DNA of 64,000 nucleotides, from NCBI RefSeq assembly GCF_009738225.1, contig NZ_CP018187.1:1808501-1872500 (forward strand), in the 5' to 3' direction. The stretch comes from Streptococcus salivarius. GTDB taxonomy: Bacteria > Bacillota > Bacilli > Lactobacillales > Streptococcaceae. Below the pieces are notes generated by a model that ran no database searches, was not told where the DNA came from, and saw only the letters and a program-made list of their open reading frames with translations. The position numbers and the translations under genes were made by a program. This document shows positions 17,787 through 24,914 of the stretch, piece after piece (positions within the stretch are counted from its first letter, which is position 1; every line of letters begins with the position of its first letter).

Positions 17787-18029
17787 AAAACTCTGTGAGG
17801 GCATTAAATCTAGTTTAACACGGTACCACCTCAGTTAATGGTCTCAAAAAAACGACCATCATCTCTATCTCCTCTAACAAGGAGTTGCACGGTAAGGGGT
17901 GCCAACCGAGAAGAATATGTGTTACCTTCTCATTATCATCCAATCAGCCCAATGTTCGCTCATCTCGATTACCTACTCACAATCACCGCAGGCTCCCTGA
18001 AAATCTAAGACCAGTTACTTTCTGATTTA
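17787..18029 (-). promoter_or_regulatory. T-box leader (Trp) controlling aroQ-trpEGDCFBA
   Basis: The minus strand carries the T-box core GAGGTGGTACCGTG (about 17818-17833), then a terminator hairpin CCTCACAGAG / CTCTGTGAGG with a run of T. Upstream is a long Stem I region in which GATTGGATGAT offers UGG followed by A (17940-17942), the best specifier candidate. Uncharged tRNA-Trp should pair with UGG and the T-box, prevent termination and switch the operon on. Confidence 0.9.
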
Positions 18030-18035
18030 CTAACT

Positions 18036-18063
18036 ATTGTACTCCTTTTTAGAGGGATGTCAA
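18036..18063 (-). promoter_or_regulatory. Promoter of the trp T-box operon
   Basis: TTGACA (18058-18063) and TACAAT (18036-18041) with a 16-base spacer on the minus strand; predicted start about 18029, right before the T-box leader. Confidence 0.75.
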
Positions 18064-18159
18064 GAATTTTCTGTTAATTTTGACAATTCCTCCCTTATAA
18101 GATTCGTCTATACCTAATTCAGAGAGTGAGGTAGTCTTATCACCACACTTTACAAAATA

Positions 18160-18286
18160 AAAAAGCCCCAAAAGGGACTTCTTGGTTTGATAAACAACGG
18201 CAGGGTGACAGTCCTGCATCTCTTTCAGACCCGAAGGTGCGGCGGCTGCCTCTTCCGCCCTCGTTGTTACTTCTTACTTATATTAT
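18160..18286 (-). ncRNA. Candidate structured small RNA, uncharacterised
   Basis: A GC-rich block in AT-rich surroundings. On the minus strand an extended -10 (TGATATAAT, about 18284-18292) overlaps the stop of the PBECR-like gene and would start an RNA near 18278. Outer stem AACAACG/CGTTGTT encloses GGCGG/CCGCC, an ACC-TTCG-GGT tetraloop hairpin and GCAGG/CCTGC. Then AAGTCCC-TTTT-GGGGCTT and a T run end it. That is a four-way junction plus terminator, about 115 nt. I do not recognise the family. Strand is inferred from promoter and terminator. Confidence 0.6.
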
Positions 18287-18287
18287 A

Positions 18288-18638
18288 TCACATTTTCTTA
18301 GCTCTACCAGCATTTAGATAATTTTTCAGCTTAGAATCTTTAATCACAAACATGGTACGGACATTAAGTTTATCACATAATCTGACCGCTACCAGAACAT
18401 TACCATCAATACGTTTTATATATTCCAAGGACTGGCCATTAGGATGGCGACCGATATAGTCCGGATGAGCAATAATCTCTGGAATACGTTCATAGGTAGC
18501 ATCAAAATCACTGAATTCCTGGCGATGTTTTTCCATATGCTTCTTACGTTGTGCAGACAGCGTGATTTCTTCACCAGGCTTGTAGTCCAAATCAAAAGCT
18601 TTAATGACTTTTGGCGTCAAGTGCCCTACTGTTTTCAT
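18288..18638 (-). CDS. PBECR-like (Barnase/EndoU/RelE-fold) domain protein
   Basis: Resembles the PBECR family of phage-associated nuclease-fold domains found alone or in polyvalent proteins. From ATG 18638 (MKTVGHLTPKVI) it has 116 residues. Typical features are ITLSAQRKKHMEKH, then IPEIIAHPDYIG, a beta strand NVLVAVRL, and FVIKDSKLKNYLNAG. A possible toxin or RNase; the catalytic residues are not certain. The extended -10 TGGTACAAT ends seven bases before the A of ATG, so the mRNA may be leaderless. No antitoxin gene flanks it; the structured RNA candidate starts at its 3' end. Confidence 0.65.
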   Translation of the reverse strand: MKTVGHLTPKVIKAFDLDYKPGEEITLSAQRKKHMEKHRQEFSDFDATYERIPEIIAHPDYIGRHPNGQSLEYIKRIDGNVLVAVRLCDKLNVRTMFVIKDSKLKNYLNAGRAKKM

Positions 18639-18653
18639 GCCTCTATTGTACCA
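18639..18653 (-). promoter_or_regulatory. Extended -10 promoter placing the start at the ATG (leaderless)
   Basis: TGG-TACAAT (TACAAT at 18645-18650) followed by six bases, AGAGGC, and then the ATG at 18638. The AGAGG is one base from the ATG, too close for a ribosome site. No good -35 at 17 bases. Confidence 0.5.
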
Positions 18654-18696
18654 TACCTCATACACATCAAGGCCTTTCCTACTGTTGAGGTATCAA

Positions 18697-18728
18697 AAAA
18701 CTCAAGCCTGTTACCAAGCTCGAGTTTT
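18697..18728 (-). terminator. Terminator of the P-type ATPase gene
   Basis: Minus-strand 11-base arms AAAACTCGAGC / GCTTGAGTTTT with one mismatch, 10-base loop and following T residues. Confidence 0.75.
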
Positions 18729-18731
18729 GAC

Positions 18732-21071
18732 TTATGCTTTTTGGAAAGCACCTTGTTTGTAGCTAATCCAGAAGAAAAGCGGTGTACAGATAGCCATTGC
18801 TACCAGATAGATTGGTAAGGTGTAGCTATTAAGTGTCGAAATTTCAATTACATCTCGAAGATAATAAGAGCTGATTAGGAAACCAAAGACTGAGTAAATA
18901 ATCAAGGCCACACGTCCTTTATTCAAGGGGATACAAGCACGAATAACGGCAAGGACACCCGTTGATCCCATCATATAGTAAGACAGCGTCAGCATGTCCG
19001 TATTGCTCATGCCAAGATAGACCTGAGATAGATGGAAAATAAGAACACTGATAACCAGCATTAAGGCATTAGGAATAGATAACTGGAGCGAACGTCTGAG
19101 GAAATGTTTCTCAACAGGTCGAATATTACGTTCGAAGGTCAAAATAAATGGTGGAAGACCCTCGATAAATTGCCCCGCCAAAGTCATCTGAACCTGAATG
19201 AATGGGAAGACCAAGAGGTACTCTGCCTTTCCAAAAACAATACTGGCAATACAGATAAGTCCCAAAAGGAAGGAATAGACCGTTTTGATGAGGAAAATAG
19301 GTGCAATGTGGGCAATATTATTAACCACACGACGTCCCTCAAATAGAATTTCAGGAATATCCTTAAACTCAGAATCCATAAGCACCAAGTTGGCAATCTG
19401 ACGTGTAGCGGGATCCCCTTCAGCCATAACAATCGAACAGTCCGCTTCACGTAGTGCCAAGATATCGTTGACACCGTCACCAGTCATAGCTGTGGTATGC
19501 CCATTGGCATTAAGCGTTTGGATTAACAACTTCTTCTGATGTGGAGATACGCGGCCAAAGATTGCCGTATCTTCAGCCAAAGCCTCCAACTCCTCATCAC
19601 TGACCTTAGAACAGTCAATATAGCTTTGATAATTCGCAAAACCAGCCTGGTGGGCAATATGAGAAACCGTCACAGGATTGTCACCAGAAATAATCTTCAG
19701 CGTCACATCTTCTGAACGTAGGTATTCTAAAGTTTCTGCAGCATCCTCACGAATAGGATCGGCAATTTCAAGTAAAGTCAAGGCTTCAACGTCATTCGGC
19801 AAACTCATGGTCTCTGTATCAACCGCTGACTGACTCCATGCCAAAATCAAAACACGAGAACCACGAGCCTGAGCCTGATCGACTGCTTTTGGATTTTCCT
19901 TAAGAAGCATCTCAGGTGCTCCCAAAAAGAGAGTTCCTACCCCGTCAATGCTCATAGCACCCCATTTACGATCACTTGAAAATGGAATAATATCCCCTAC
20001 CTGATAGTGATGCTCCAGACCTTCATAGGCATTCCGAATCGCCTGAGCCGTTGCATTGTTATCCTTGCTATGCTGCATGTAAGCCGCAAGCAAGCGCTCC
20101 AACTCCTCTTTAGTGAAACGTTCTGACAGTAGTTTCAGACCCTTAACGGTCATCTTTCCTTGTGTAATCGTCCCTGTCTTATCTAAACAAAGCACATCGA
20201 CACGCGCCAAGGTTTCGACAGAGTACATCTCCTGCACCAGGATATGCTTCATTCCAAGCTTAATAACGGCCGTTAAAAGAGAGGTGATTGTCAAAAGGGC
20301 GATCCCCTTAGGCAATATTCCCAGAAGGGCTGTCGAACTGGTAACTACCGACTCTTGAAGAGAGAGTTGTTTAATCAAGTAAGCCTCGAAAAAGAGAGCG
20401 AGCCCAAACGGTATCACAATCTTGCCCGTAAACTTGGCAATCTTGTCCATGTTATAGAGGATACGTGACACGATTGGCTTATGCGTCTTGGCCTCTAGCA
20501 TGAGCTTATTGGCGTAATTGTCCTCGGCTACGTTAATAACCATAGCATAAACCTGACCACTCACAAGATAAGACCCCGAGAGCAACTCCTTACCATCCTT
20601 CTTGAGAATAAGGTCACTCTCACCTGTCAGCATAGCCTCATTGAGCTCAGCCATCCCATCAACAACCACGGCATCACTAGGCACCTGCTCACCCGCAGAC
20701 AAGAGCATGATATCATCCAAGACAATATCCTGAGGATTAATAGAAGTAACCTCGCCATCACGCACCACACGGATCTGATCCTTATTCATGAGATTGAGCT
20801 TATCAATCATGCGACGGGCACGCAACTCTGTCATCATCCCCGTAAAGGCATTAAGCACAATGATTCCGAAGAAAAAAAGATTCGACCAAGCCTGAACAGC
20901 AATCAAGGCCACAAAAATAGCAAAATTGAGCATATTAAAGGAGTTAAAGACATTACGTCTAAAAATCTCCCAGTTGCTGGAGCCAGTTTTTGCTTTAAAA
21001 TGATTTGTTTTACCGGCATCTATCCGCCGCTTGACCTCCACCTGCGTCAAGCCTTGTAACTGTTTTTTCAT
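18732..21071 (-). CDS. Cation-transporting P-type ATPase, CtpE-like
   Basis: Membrane cation pump of about 779 residues. Actuator motif LTGESDL, phosphorylation site CLDKTGTITQGKM, and hinge MTGDGVNDILALREADCSIVMAEG are clear. The last, with ILALREAD and AEGDPA, resembles the CtpE group linked to Ca2+ handling more than PacL or MgtA. No heavy-metal CPC motif is present. About ten hydrophobic helices. Start uncertain: ATG 21071 (MKKQLQGLTQ) or 21080; neither has a convincing ribosome site. Monocistronic, with its own terminator. Confidence 0.88.
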   Translation of the reverse strand: MKKQLQGLTQVEVKRRIDAGKTNHFKAKTGSSNWEIFRRNVFNSFNMLNFAIFVALIAVQAWSNLFFFGIIVLNAFTGMMTELRARRMIDKLNLMNKDQIRVVRDGEVTSINPQDIVLDDIMLLSAGEQVPSDAVVVDGMAELNEAMLTGESDLILKKDGKELLSGSYLVSGQVYAMVINVAEDNYANKLMLEAKTHKPIVSRILYNMDKIAKFTGKIVIPFGLALFFEAYLIKQLSLQESVVTSSTALLGILPKGIALLTITSLLTAVIKLGMKHILVQEMYSVETLARVDVLCLDKTGTITQGKMTVKGLKLLSERFTKEELERLLAAYMQHSKDNNATAQAIRNAYEGLEHHYQVGDIIPFSSDRKWGAMSIDGVGTLFLGAPEMLLKENPKAVDQAQARGSRVLILAWSQSAVDTETMSLPNDVEALTLLEIADPIREDAAETLEYLRSEDVTLKIISGDNPVTVSHIAHQAGFANYQSYIDCSKVSDEELEALAEDTAIFGRVSPHQKKLLIQTLNANGHTTAMTGDGVNDILALREADCSIVMAEGDPATRQIANLVLMDSEFKDIPEILFEGRRVVNNIAHIAPIFLIKTVYSFLLGLICIASIVFGKAEYLLVFPFIQVQMTLAGQFIEGLPPFILTFERNIRPVEKHFLRRSLQLSIPNALMLVISVLIFHLSQVYLGMSNTDMLTLSYYMMGSTGVLAVIRACIPLNKGRVALIIYSVFGFLISSYYLRDVIEISTLNSYTLPIYLVAMAICTPLFFWISYKQGAFQKA

Positions 21072-21243
21072 AACTTTCATAGTAGCATAAAAATGAGGTG
21101 TTTTCAAAGGTTAGCCGTCATGGATAGCCAGGAAATAGACCTATTATATCGAACCACTCTCCCAACTATTTCACTCAACCTAAACTACTTTCAAATAGCA
21201 AAGGCAAGAGTTCCTACAAAACACTTCTATGCTATCTTATTCT

Positions 21244-21750
21244 CTAATTAAACCTACTTTGATAAATTAAATTAAACAACCACTGAAGATTGATAAAGGG
21301 TTTTGTTTGAACCTTCATAATTGGGGAAAAATCTTCCCTAATCTCTCGTTTAATTTGTGATTCATTAACTTTAGTTCTTTTTGCTTCTTCTGAAAAATAA
21401 CTGACGTCCTCAAATCTAAACGTACTGTCAAAACCGATAGTCATATTATCTTTATCATATAAAAAACTTCCTAAGCTTTTTGTTAAATAAGATTTGCTTT
21501 TAGTATTTATAATAGCATTTGTTCCATCATCGTCGTATCGAATACCATCAATCTCCGGCGTATAAATCCATCCCATATTCTCTACCAACATAACTAGATC
21601 TGGCTCCGTCCCCACCTTATGAGGGATATGCTGAGCATAATAAACAGAGTGGTATTTTAAATTAAAAAAAGTAAATAGGCTCATTCCTAAGACTGTATAC
21701 AGCCCTATAATTAGTCCTACAAAAATCGTCAAAATATTTCTTTTTTGCAT
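21244..21750 (-). CDS. Membrane-anchored hypothetical protein
   Basis: Not recognised. ATG 21750 (MQKRNILTIFVGLIIGLYTV) is preceded by GAGAAG; a TTG farther upstream is less likely. 168 residues: short basic head, one transmembrane helix at about 5-27, then a polar extracytoplasmic part containing YYAQHIPHKVG, DGIRYDDDGTNA and a charged helical tail. AT-rich and flanked by non-coding sequence, suggesting accessory origin. Might belong to the small membrane DUF families of streptococci; not assigned. Confidence 0.65.
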   Translation of the reverse strand: MQKRNILTIFVGLIIGLYTVLGMSLFTFFNLKYHSVYYAQHIPHKVGTEPDLVMLVENMGWIYTPEIDGIRYDDDGTNAIINTKSKSYLTKSLGSFLYDKDNMTIGFDSTFRFEDVSYFSEEAKRTKVNESQIKREIREDFSPIMKVQTKPFINLQWLFNLIYQSRFN

Positions 21751-21930
21751 TCTTATCTTCTCTTTCTTTTTTATCTCCAATCGAATCTTGACTGGATTAA
21801 CAATAAACCATTGTACACTATTTATAACAAATCTTACAATTTAAGGATTTATGGCTTTTGTGATTGCTCTAACATTTTTTTGAATAAGAAAAATGAAGTC
21901 TTACCAAATTTCCCTCAATACTCCTTCTAC

Positions 21931-21959
21931 TTTTTCAATCAAGCTAAACATGGTATAAT
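21931..21959 (+). promoter_or_regulatory. Promoter of ybaB/ebfC
   Basis: Extended -10 TGGTATAAT (TATAAT at 21954-21959) with a weak -35 TTTTTC (21931-21936) 17 bases upstream. The 95-base leader contains an imperfect dyad ACTGCCT...AGGCAGT. Confidence 0.55.
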
Positions 21960-22059
21960 AGTTGAGGTTTTGACTGCCTATTCTATAAGGCAAAATAAGG
22001 CAGTATAATTTAAGAAACAGGGGCTAAACCCTTGATATGAAAGGAATCTAGAAAATATT

Positions 22060-22359
22060 ATGATGAACATGCAAAACATGATGAAGCAAGCTCAAAAGCT
22101 TCAGAAACAAATGGAAAAAAGCCAAGCTGAATTGGCTGCTACAACTTTCACTGGAAAATCAGCACAAGACTTAGTTGTTGCTGAATTAACTGGTGACAAA
22201 AAAGTGGTTAACATCACTTTCGCTGATGCTGTCGTGGATCCTGATGATGTGGAAACACTTCAAGATATGACTGTTCAAGCACTTAACGATGCTCTTGGAC
22301 AAATTGACGACGCGACTAAAAAATCAATGGGTGCCTTTGCAGGTAAATTGCCATTCTAA
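22060..22359 (+). CDS. Nucleoid-associated protein, YbaB/EbfC family
   Basis: Small dimeric DNA-binding protein, 99 residues. N-terminal helix [22 protein letters not shown] followed by AAATTFTG-type strand and [21 protein letters not shown], all typical of the family. GAAAGGAATCTAG precedes ATG 22060. In many bacteria ybaB follows dnaX and precedes recR; here it stands alone with its own promoter and terminator. Confidence 0.93.
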   Translation: MMNMQNMMKQAQKLQKQMEKSQAELAATTFTGKSAQDLVVAELTGDKKVVNITFADAVVDPDDVETLQDMTVQALNDALGQIDDATKKSMGAFAGKLPF

Positions 22360-22367
22360 AAAATGAT

Positions 22368-22392
22368 AAGGAATCTCGCGGTTCCTTTTTTC
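22368..22392 (+). terminator. Terminator of ybaB/ebfC
   Basis: AAGGAA / TTCCTT stem with a 7-8 base loop, followed by a T run, ten bases after the stop. Confidence 0.65.
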
Positions 22393-22426
22393 TATACACT
22401 CATTAAGCAATTCAGTCATAACATAC

Positions 22427-22457
22427 AAAAGACTTGGACAAGAAATCCAAGTCTTTT
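22427..22457 (-). terminator. Terminator of the secreted acidic protein gene
   Basis: Perfect 12-bp stem AAAAGACTTGGA / TCCAAGTCTTTT with a 7-base loop; flanked by T on the plus strand and by T (A on plus) on the minus strand, so it could work both ways. Confidence 0.8.
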
Positions 22458-22478
22458 TGTGATAGTCATATAAAAACT

Positions 22479-23096
22479 TTATTCTTCAACCAAAGCAAGG
22501 CCTGACTGTGCGTCTTCTTCGTTGGCTAATTTATAGCGATTCTTTTGACCTAAGTAGATGCTCGCCGAATTTAATGAACTTTCTAAAGTAGGGTAATTCA
22601 CATCCTCATTCGCTGTTTGGGTAGGTACAGGTCCTGAAATTAATAGCTCATCATCATTCTTGACATAAATCTGGTATTCCCCAACTTCGCTAGTTTGAGC
22701 TAAAATCTCATTCAACAAGTCTGGGTTAAGCGTTTGAGCGACGCCATCAACCACTTGATTAGAGTCCTGCTTATGCTCCGACGAATCCACTACTTCAGTG
22801 ATAACGATGTAATCAGGAGTTTCTTCATCTGAAGTCTTAGATTCGTCAGTTTCTGGCTGTTTTTGTCCAGGTGTATCTTGTTTCTTCGTATCTTGAGCTT
22901 GCCCATCATGAGTCTTCAATTCCTCATCACTAACGGTTTGAACCTTAGTCTGATTGGCATCTAAATCAAGTTTTGGCGCTTCTTTGACATCAGCTGAAGC
23001 TCCACTGGTACCCATGAATAGAGCTAGAGTCCCCAAAGTAGCAATCAAGCTGATTATTGCTTTGCCGATAAAACCATTATCTTTGTTCTTAATCAT
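22479..23096 (-). CDS. Secreted acidic, Gln/Asp-rich hypothetical protein
   Basis: Not recognised. 205 residues with a signal peptide (MIKNKDNGFIGKAIISLIA..., predicted cleavage after GASA at about residue 35). The mature part opens with a low-complexity linker rich in D, E, Q, K, T (about 40-95), then a small domain with YIVITEVVD, NPDLLNEILAQT, YQIYVKNDDELLISG. No LPxTG or lipobox is seen, so it is likely released or loosely attached. Start ATG 23096 with GAGGGA upstream. Confidence 0.7.
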   Translation of the reverse strand: MIKNKDNGFIGKAIISLIATLGTLALFMGTSGASADVKEAPKLDLDANQTKVQTVSDEELKTHDGQAQDTKKQDTPGQKQPETDESKTSDEETPDYIVITEVVDSSEHKQDSNQVVDGVAQTLNPDLLNEILAQTSEVGEYQIYVKNDDELLISGPVPTQTANEDVNYPTLESSLNSASIYLGQKNRYKLANEEDAQSGLALVEE

Positions 23097-23139
23097 AAAT
23101 CCCTCACTATTTGTTTGGTTAGCTCTAACTAGCTAACAA

Positions 23140-24183
23140 CGAGTCTAATTTGCTGCTGTAGGAGGTAAAAGGTTGGTTGAGCTGTTTGACCAACCCTTCA
23201 CCCAGATAACAATCTTAGCATGCAAAACCCTTGATTTCAAGCATTTCTTTAATTTTTAAGCATTTTAAATAAATGACAACTTCATGTCTTAAAATTGATG
23301 ACAATCTATTATCAGATTAGCTTTTTTAAGCTATGCAAATGGTAATTTCTTTAAGTAGTACTTAGGGAAATAATACTTGTTTTTTAGACAGATTCTTCAA
23401 AAACCACTTTTGCTGACTCATCTCCCCCAAAATTTTATCGGATAGCAAAATTCTGTCCAAACACTTTAAATGTAACTATAAAATAGAATTCTTGAGTAAG
23501 AATGTCGAACTCTCAATACCCTAAAATAAGATTAGAAACTAAAGTCCCTCGATTAGTTCAAAGAAAGTTACAACAAAAGGATTTATAAACAACTTTATAA
23601 ACCACCTCCCAATAAACAACTCATTCTAAAAATGTACATCCCTCATTTAGATATCACATTTTAAGGTAATCGCAACTTCTTTAAAAATAACTAACACACA
23701 AAAAATGATTACCAAAAGGCCCCTATTTCCCAATGAATAAACTAACCCTTATAGAAAATGTATCCTCCAAATTCAAAAAAATGGCGGTATTCTGGATAGA
23801 TCCGTGCTCGAAACTATGAAAAACTCTTTATTCATCATCGACTCTGACGCAAAAGCAGATTCCCTATGACAACCCTATTATGAAACATTTACCGACCTAA
23901 ACTCTCCGACAATGATGTAAATTTGGAAAAACAGTAAATCTACTCAGTAAAAGACTAAAAATAACCTAACTTTATAACTATTTCACCAAATTTTCACCTC
24001 ACTCAAAGCTCATCTAGAATAGTTTTTTCTCATGTGTAAACGCTTCGCTCAAATTTCTGTCACATGTAAGAAAATCTTATCGTCTTTTAAACCTTTTTTT
24101 GCTTCAAAACCTAGATATTCCAAGGAAAATCCGTTACAATAGAGTACGGAAAGATAGGTAATTATCAGCATCATTATTTTCGT
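23140..24183. other. Long AT-rich non-coding stretch with repeat signals
   Basis: About 1 kb with no credible gene on either strand. Near its right end are two TTTCACC copies 11 bases apart (23981-23987, 23992-23998). An inverted repeat follows: TTTTCT-CATGTG (24025-24036) and CACATG-TA-AGAAAA (24061-24074). A TACAAT near 24135 could be the -10 for the ABC exporter. It probably holds the control region of the exporter and degraded sequence. Confidence 0.5.
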
Positions 24184-24198
24184 ATGAAAGGGAAATTC

Positions 24199-24900
24199 AT
24201 GGCTTATATTCAAATGAAGCATAGCTATAAACGCTATAAAACCGGTGATCTGGAAATTATCGCAAACAACGACGTAAGCTTTGATATTGAAAAAGGGGAG
24301 CTTGTCGTCATTCTCGGTGCCTCTGGTGCAGGGAAATCAACCGTTCTTAACATCTTGGGTGGTATGGACACCAATGACGAAGGTCGCGTCATTATTGATG
24401 GTAAGGATATCTCTGAATACACAGCCAAAGAACTGACAACATATCGTCGTGAGGACGTTGGCTTTGTGTTCCAATTTTACAACTTAGTTTCAAACCTTAC
24501 GGCCAGGGAAAACGTCGAACTAGCATCTGAAATCGTTCCAAACGCTAAAGATGCTACTCAAACACTCGTCGAAGTCGGTTTGGGAGACCGCTTAGACAAC
24601 TTCCCATCACAACTATCTGGTGGGGAGCAACAGCGTGTTGCCATTGCACGCGCCGTTGCCAAAAATCCAAAGATTCTTCTTTGTGATGAACCAACAGGGG
24701 CTCTGGATTATCAAACAGGGAAACAAATCCTGACCCTCCTTCAAGAAATGGCTCGCAAACAGGGAACAACTGTTATTATCGTGACCCATAATGCTTCTCT
24801 AGCTCCAATTGCCGATCGTGTCATTCGAATGCACGATGCCAAGATTAAGAGTGTGGAACTTAATCCTAATCCACAAAAAATCGAGGACTTGGAATACTAG
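24199..24900 (+). CDS. ABC exporter ATP-binding protein, MacB/LolD type
   Basis: ATPase partner of the next gene. ATG 24199 ([16 protein letters not shown]) is chosen because the earlier ATG at 24184 overlaps the AAAGGG ribosome site; 233 residues. Walker [10 protein letters not shown], signature [16 protein letters not shown], Walker [12 protein letters not shown], and the switch His in IIVTHNAS. The DEPTGALD form and the FtsX partner mark the MacB-like mechanotransmission group, used for lipoproteins, peptides or drug resistance rather than import. Confidence 0.92.
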   Translation: MAYIQMKHSYKRYKTGDLEIIANNDVSFDIEKGELVVILGASGAGKSTVLNILGGMDTNDEGRVIIDGKDISEYTAKELTTYRREDVGFVFQFYNLVSNLTARENVELASEIVPNAKDATQTLVEVGLGDRLDNFPSQLSGGEQQRVAIARAVAKNPKILLCDEPTGALDYQTGKQILTLLQEMARKQGTTVIIVTHNASLAPIADRVIRMHDAKIKSVELNPNPQKIEDLEY

Positions 24901-24914
24901 AAAGGAGCACCGTC

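Noticed and set aside
18180..18285. Signal recognition particle RNA (4.5S) because of AGGGCGGAAGAGGCAGCC on the minus strand
   Set aside because: Looks a little like the SRP tip, but the flanking strands do not pair as helix 8 requires and the conserved bases are not in register.
24031..24048. cre site (TGTAAACGCTTCGC)
   Set aside because: The left half fits but the right half misses three fixed bases.
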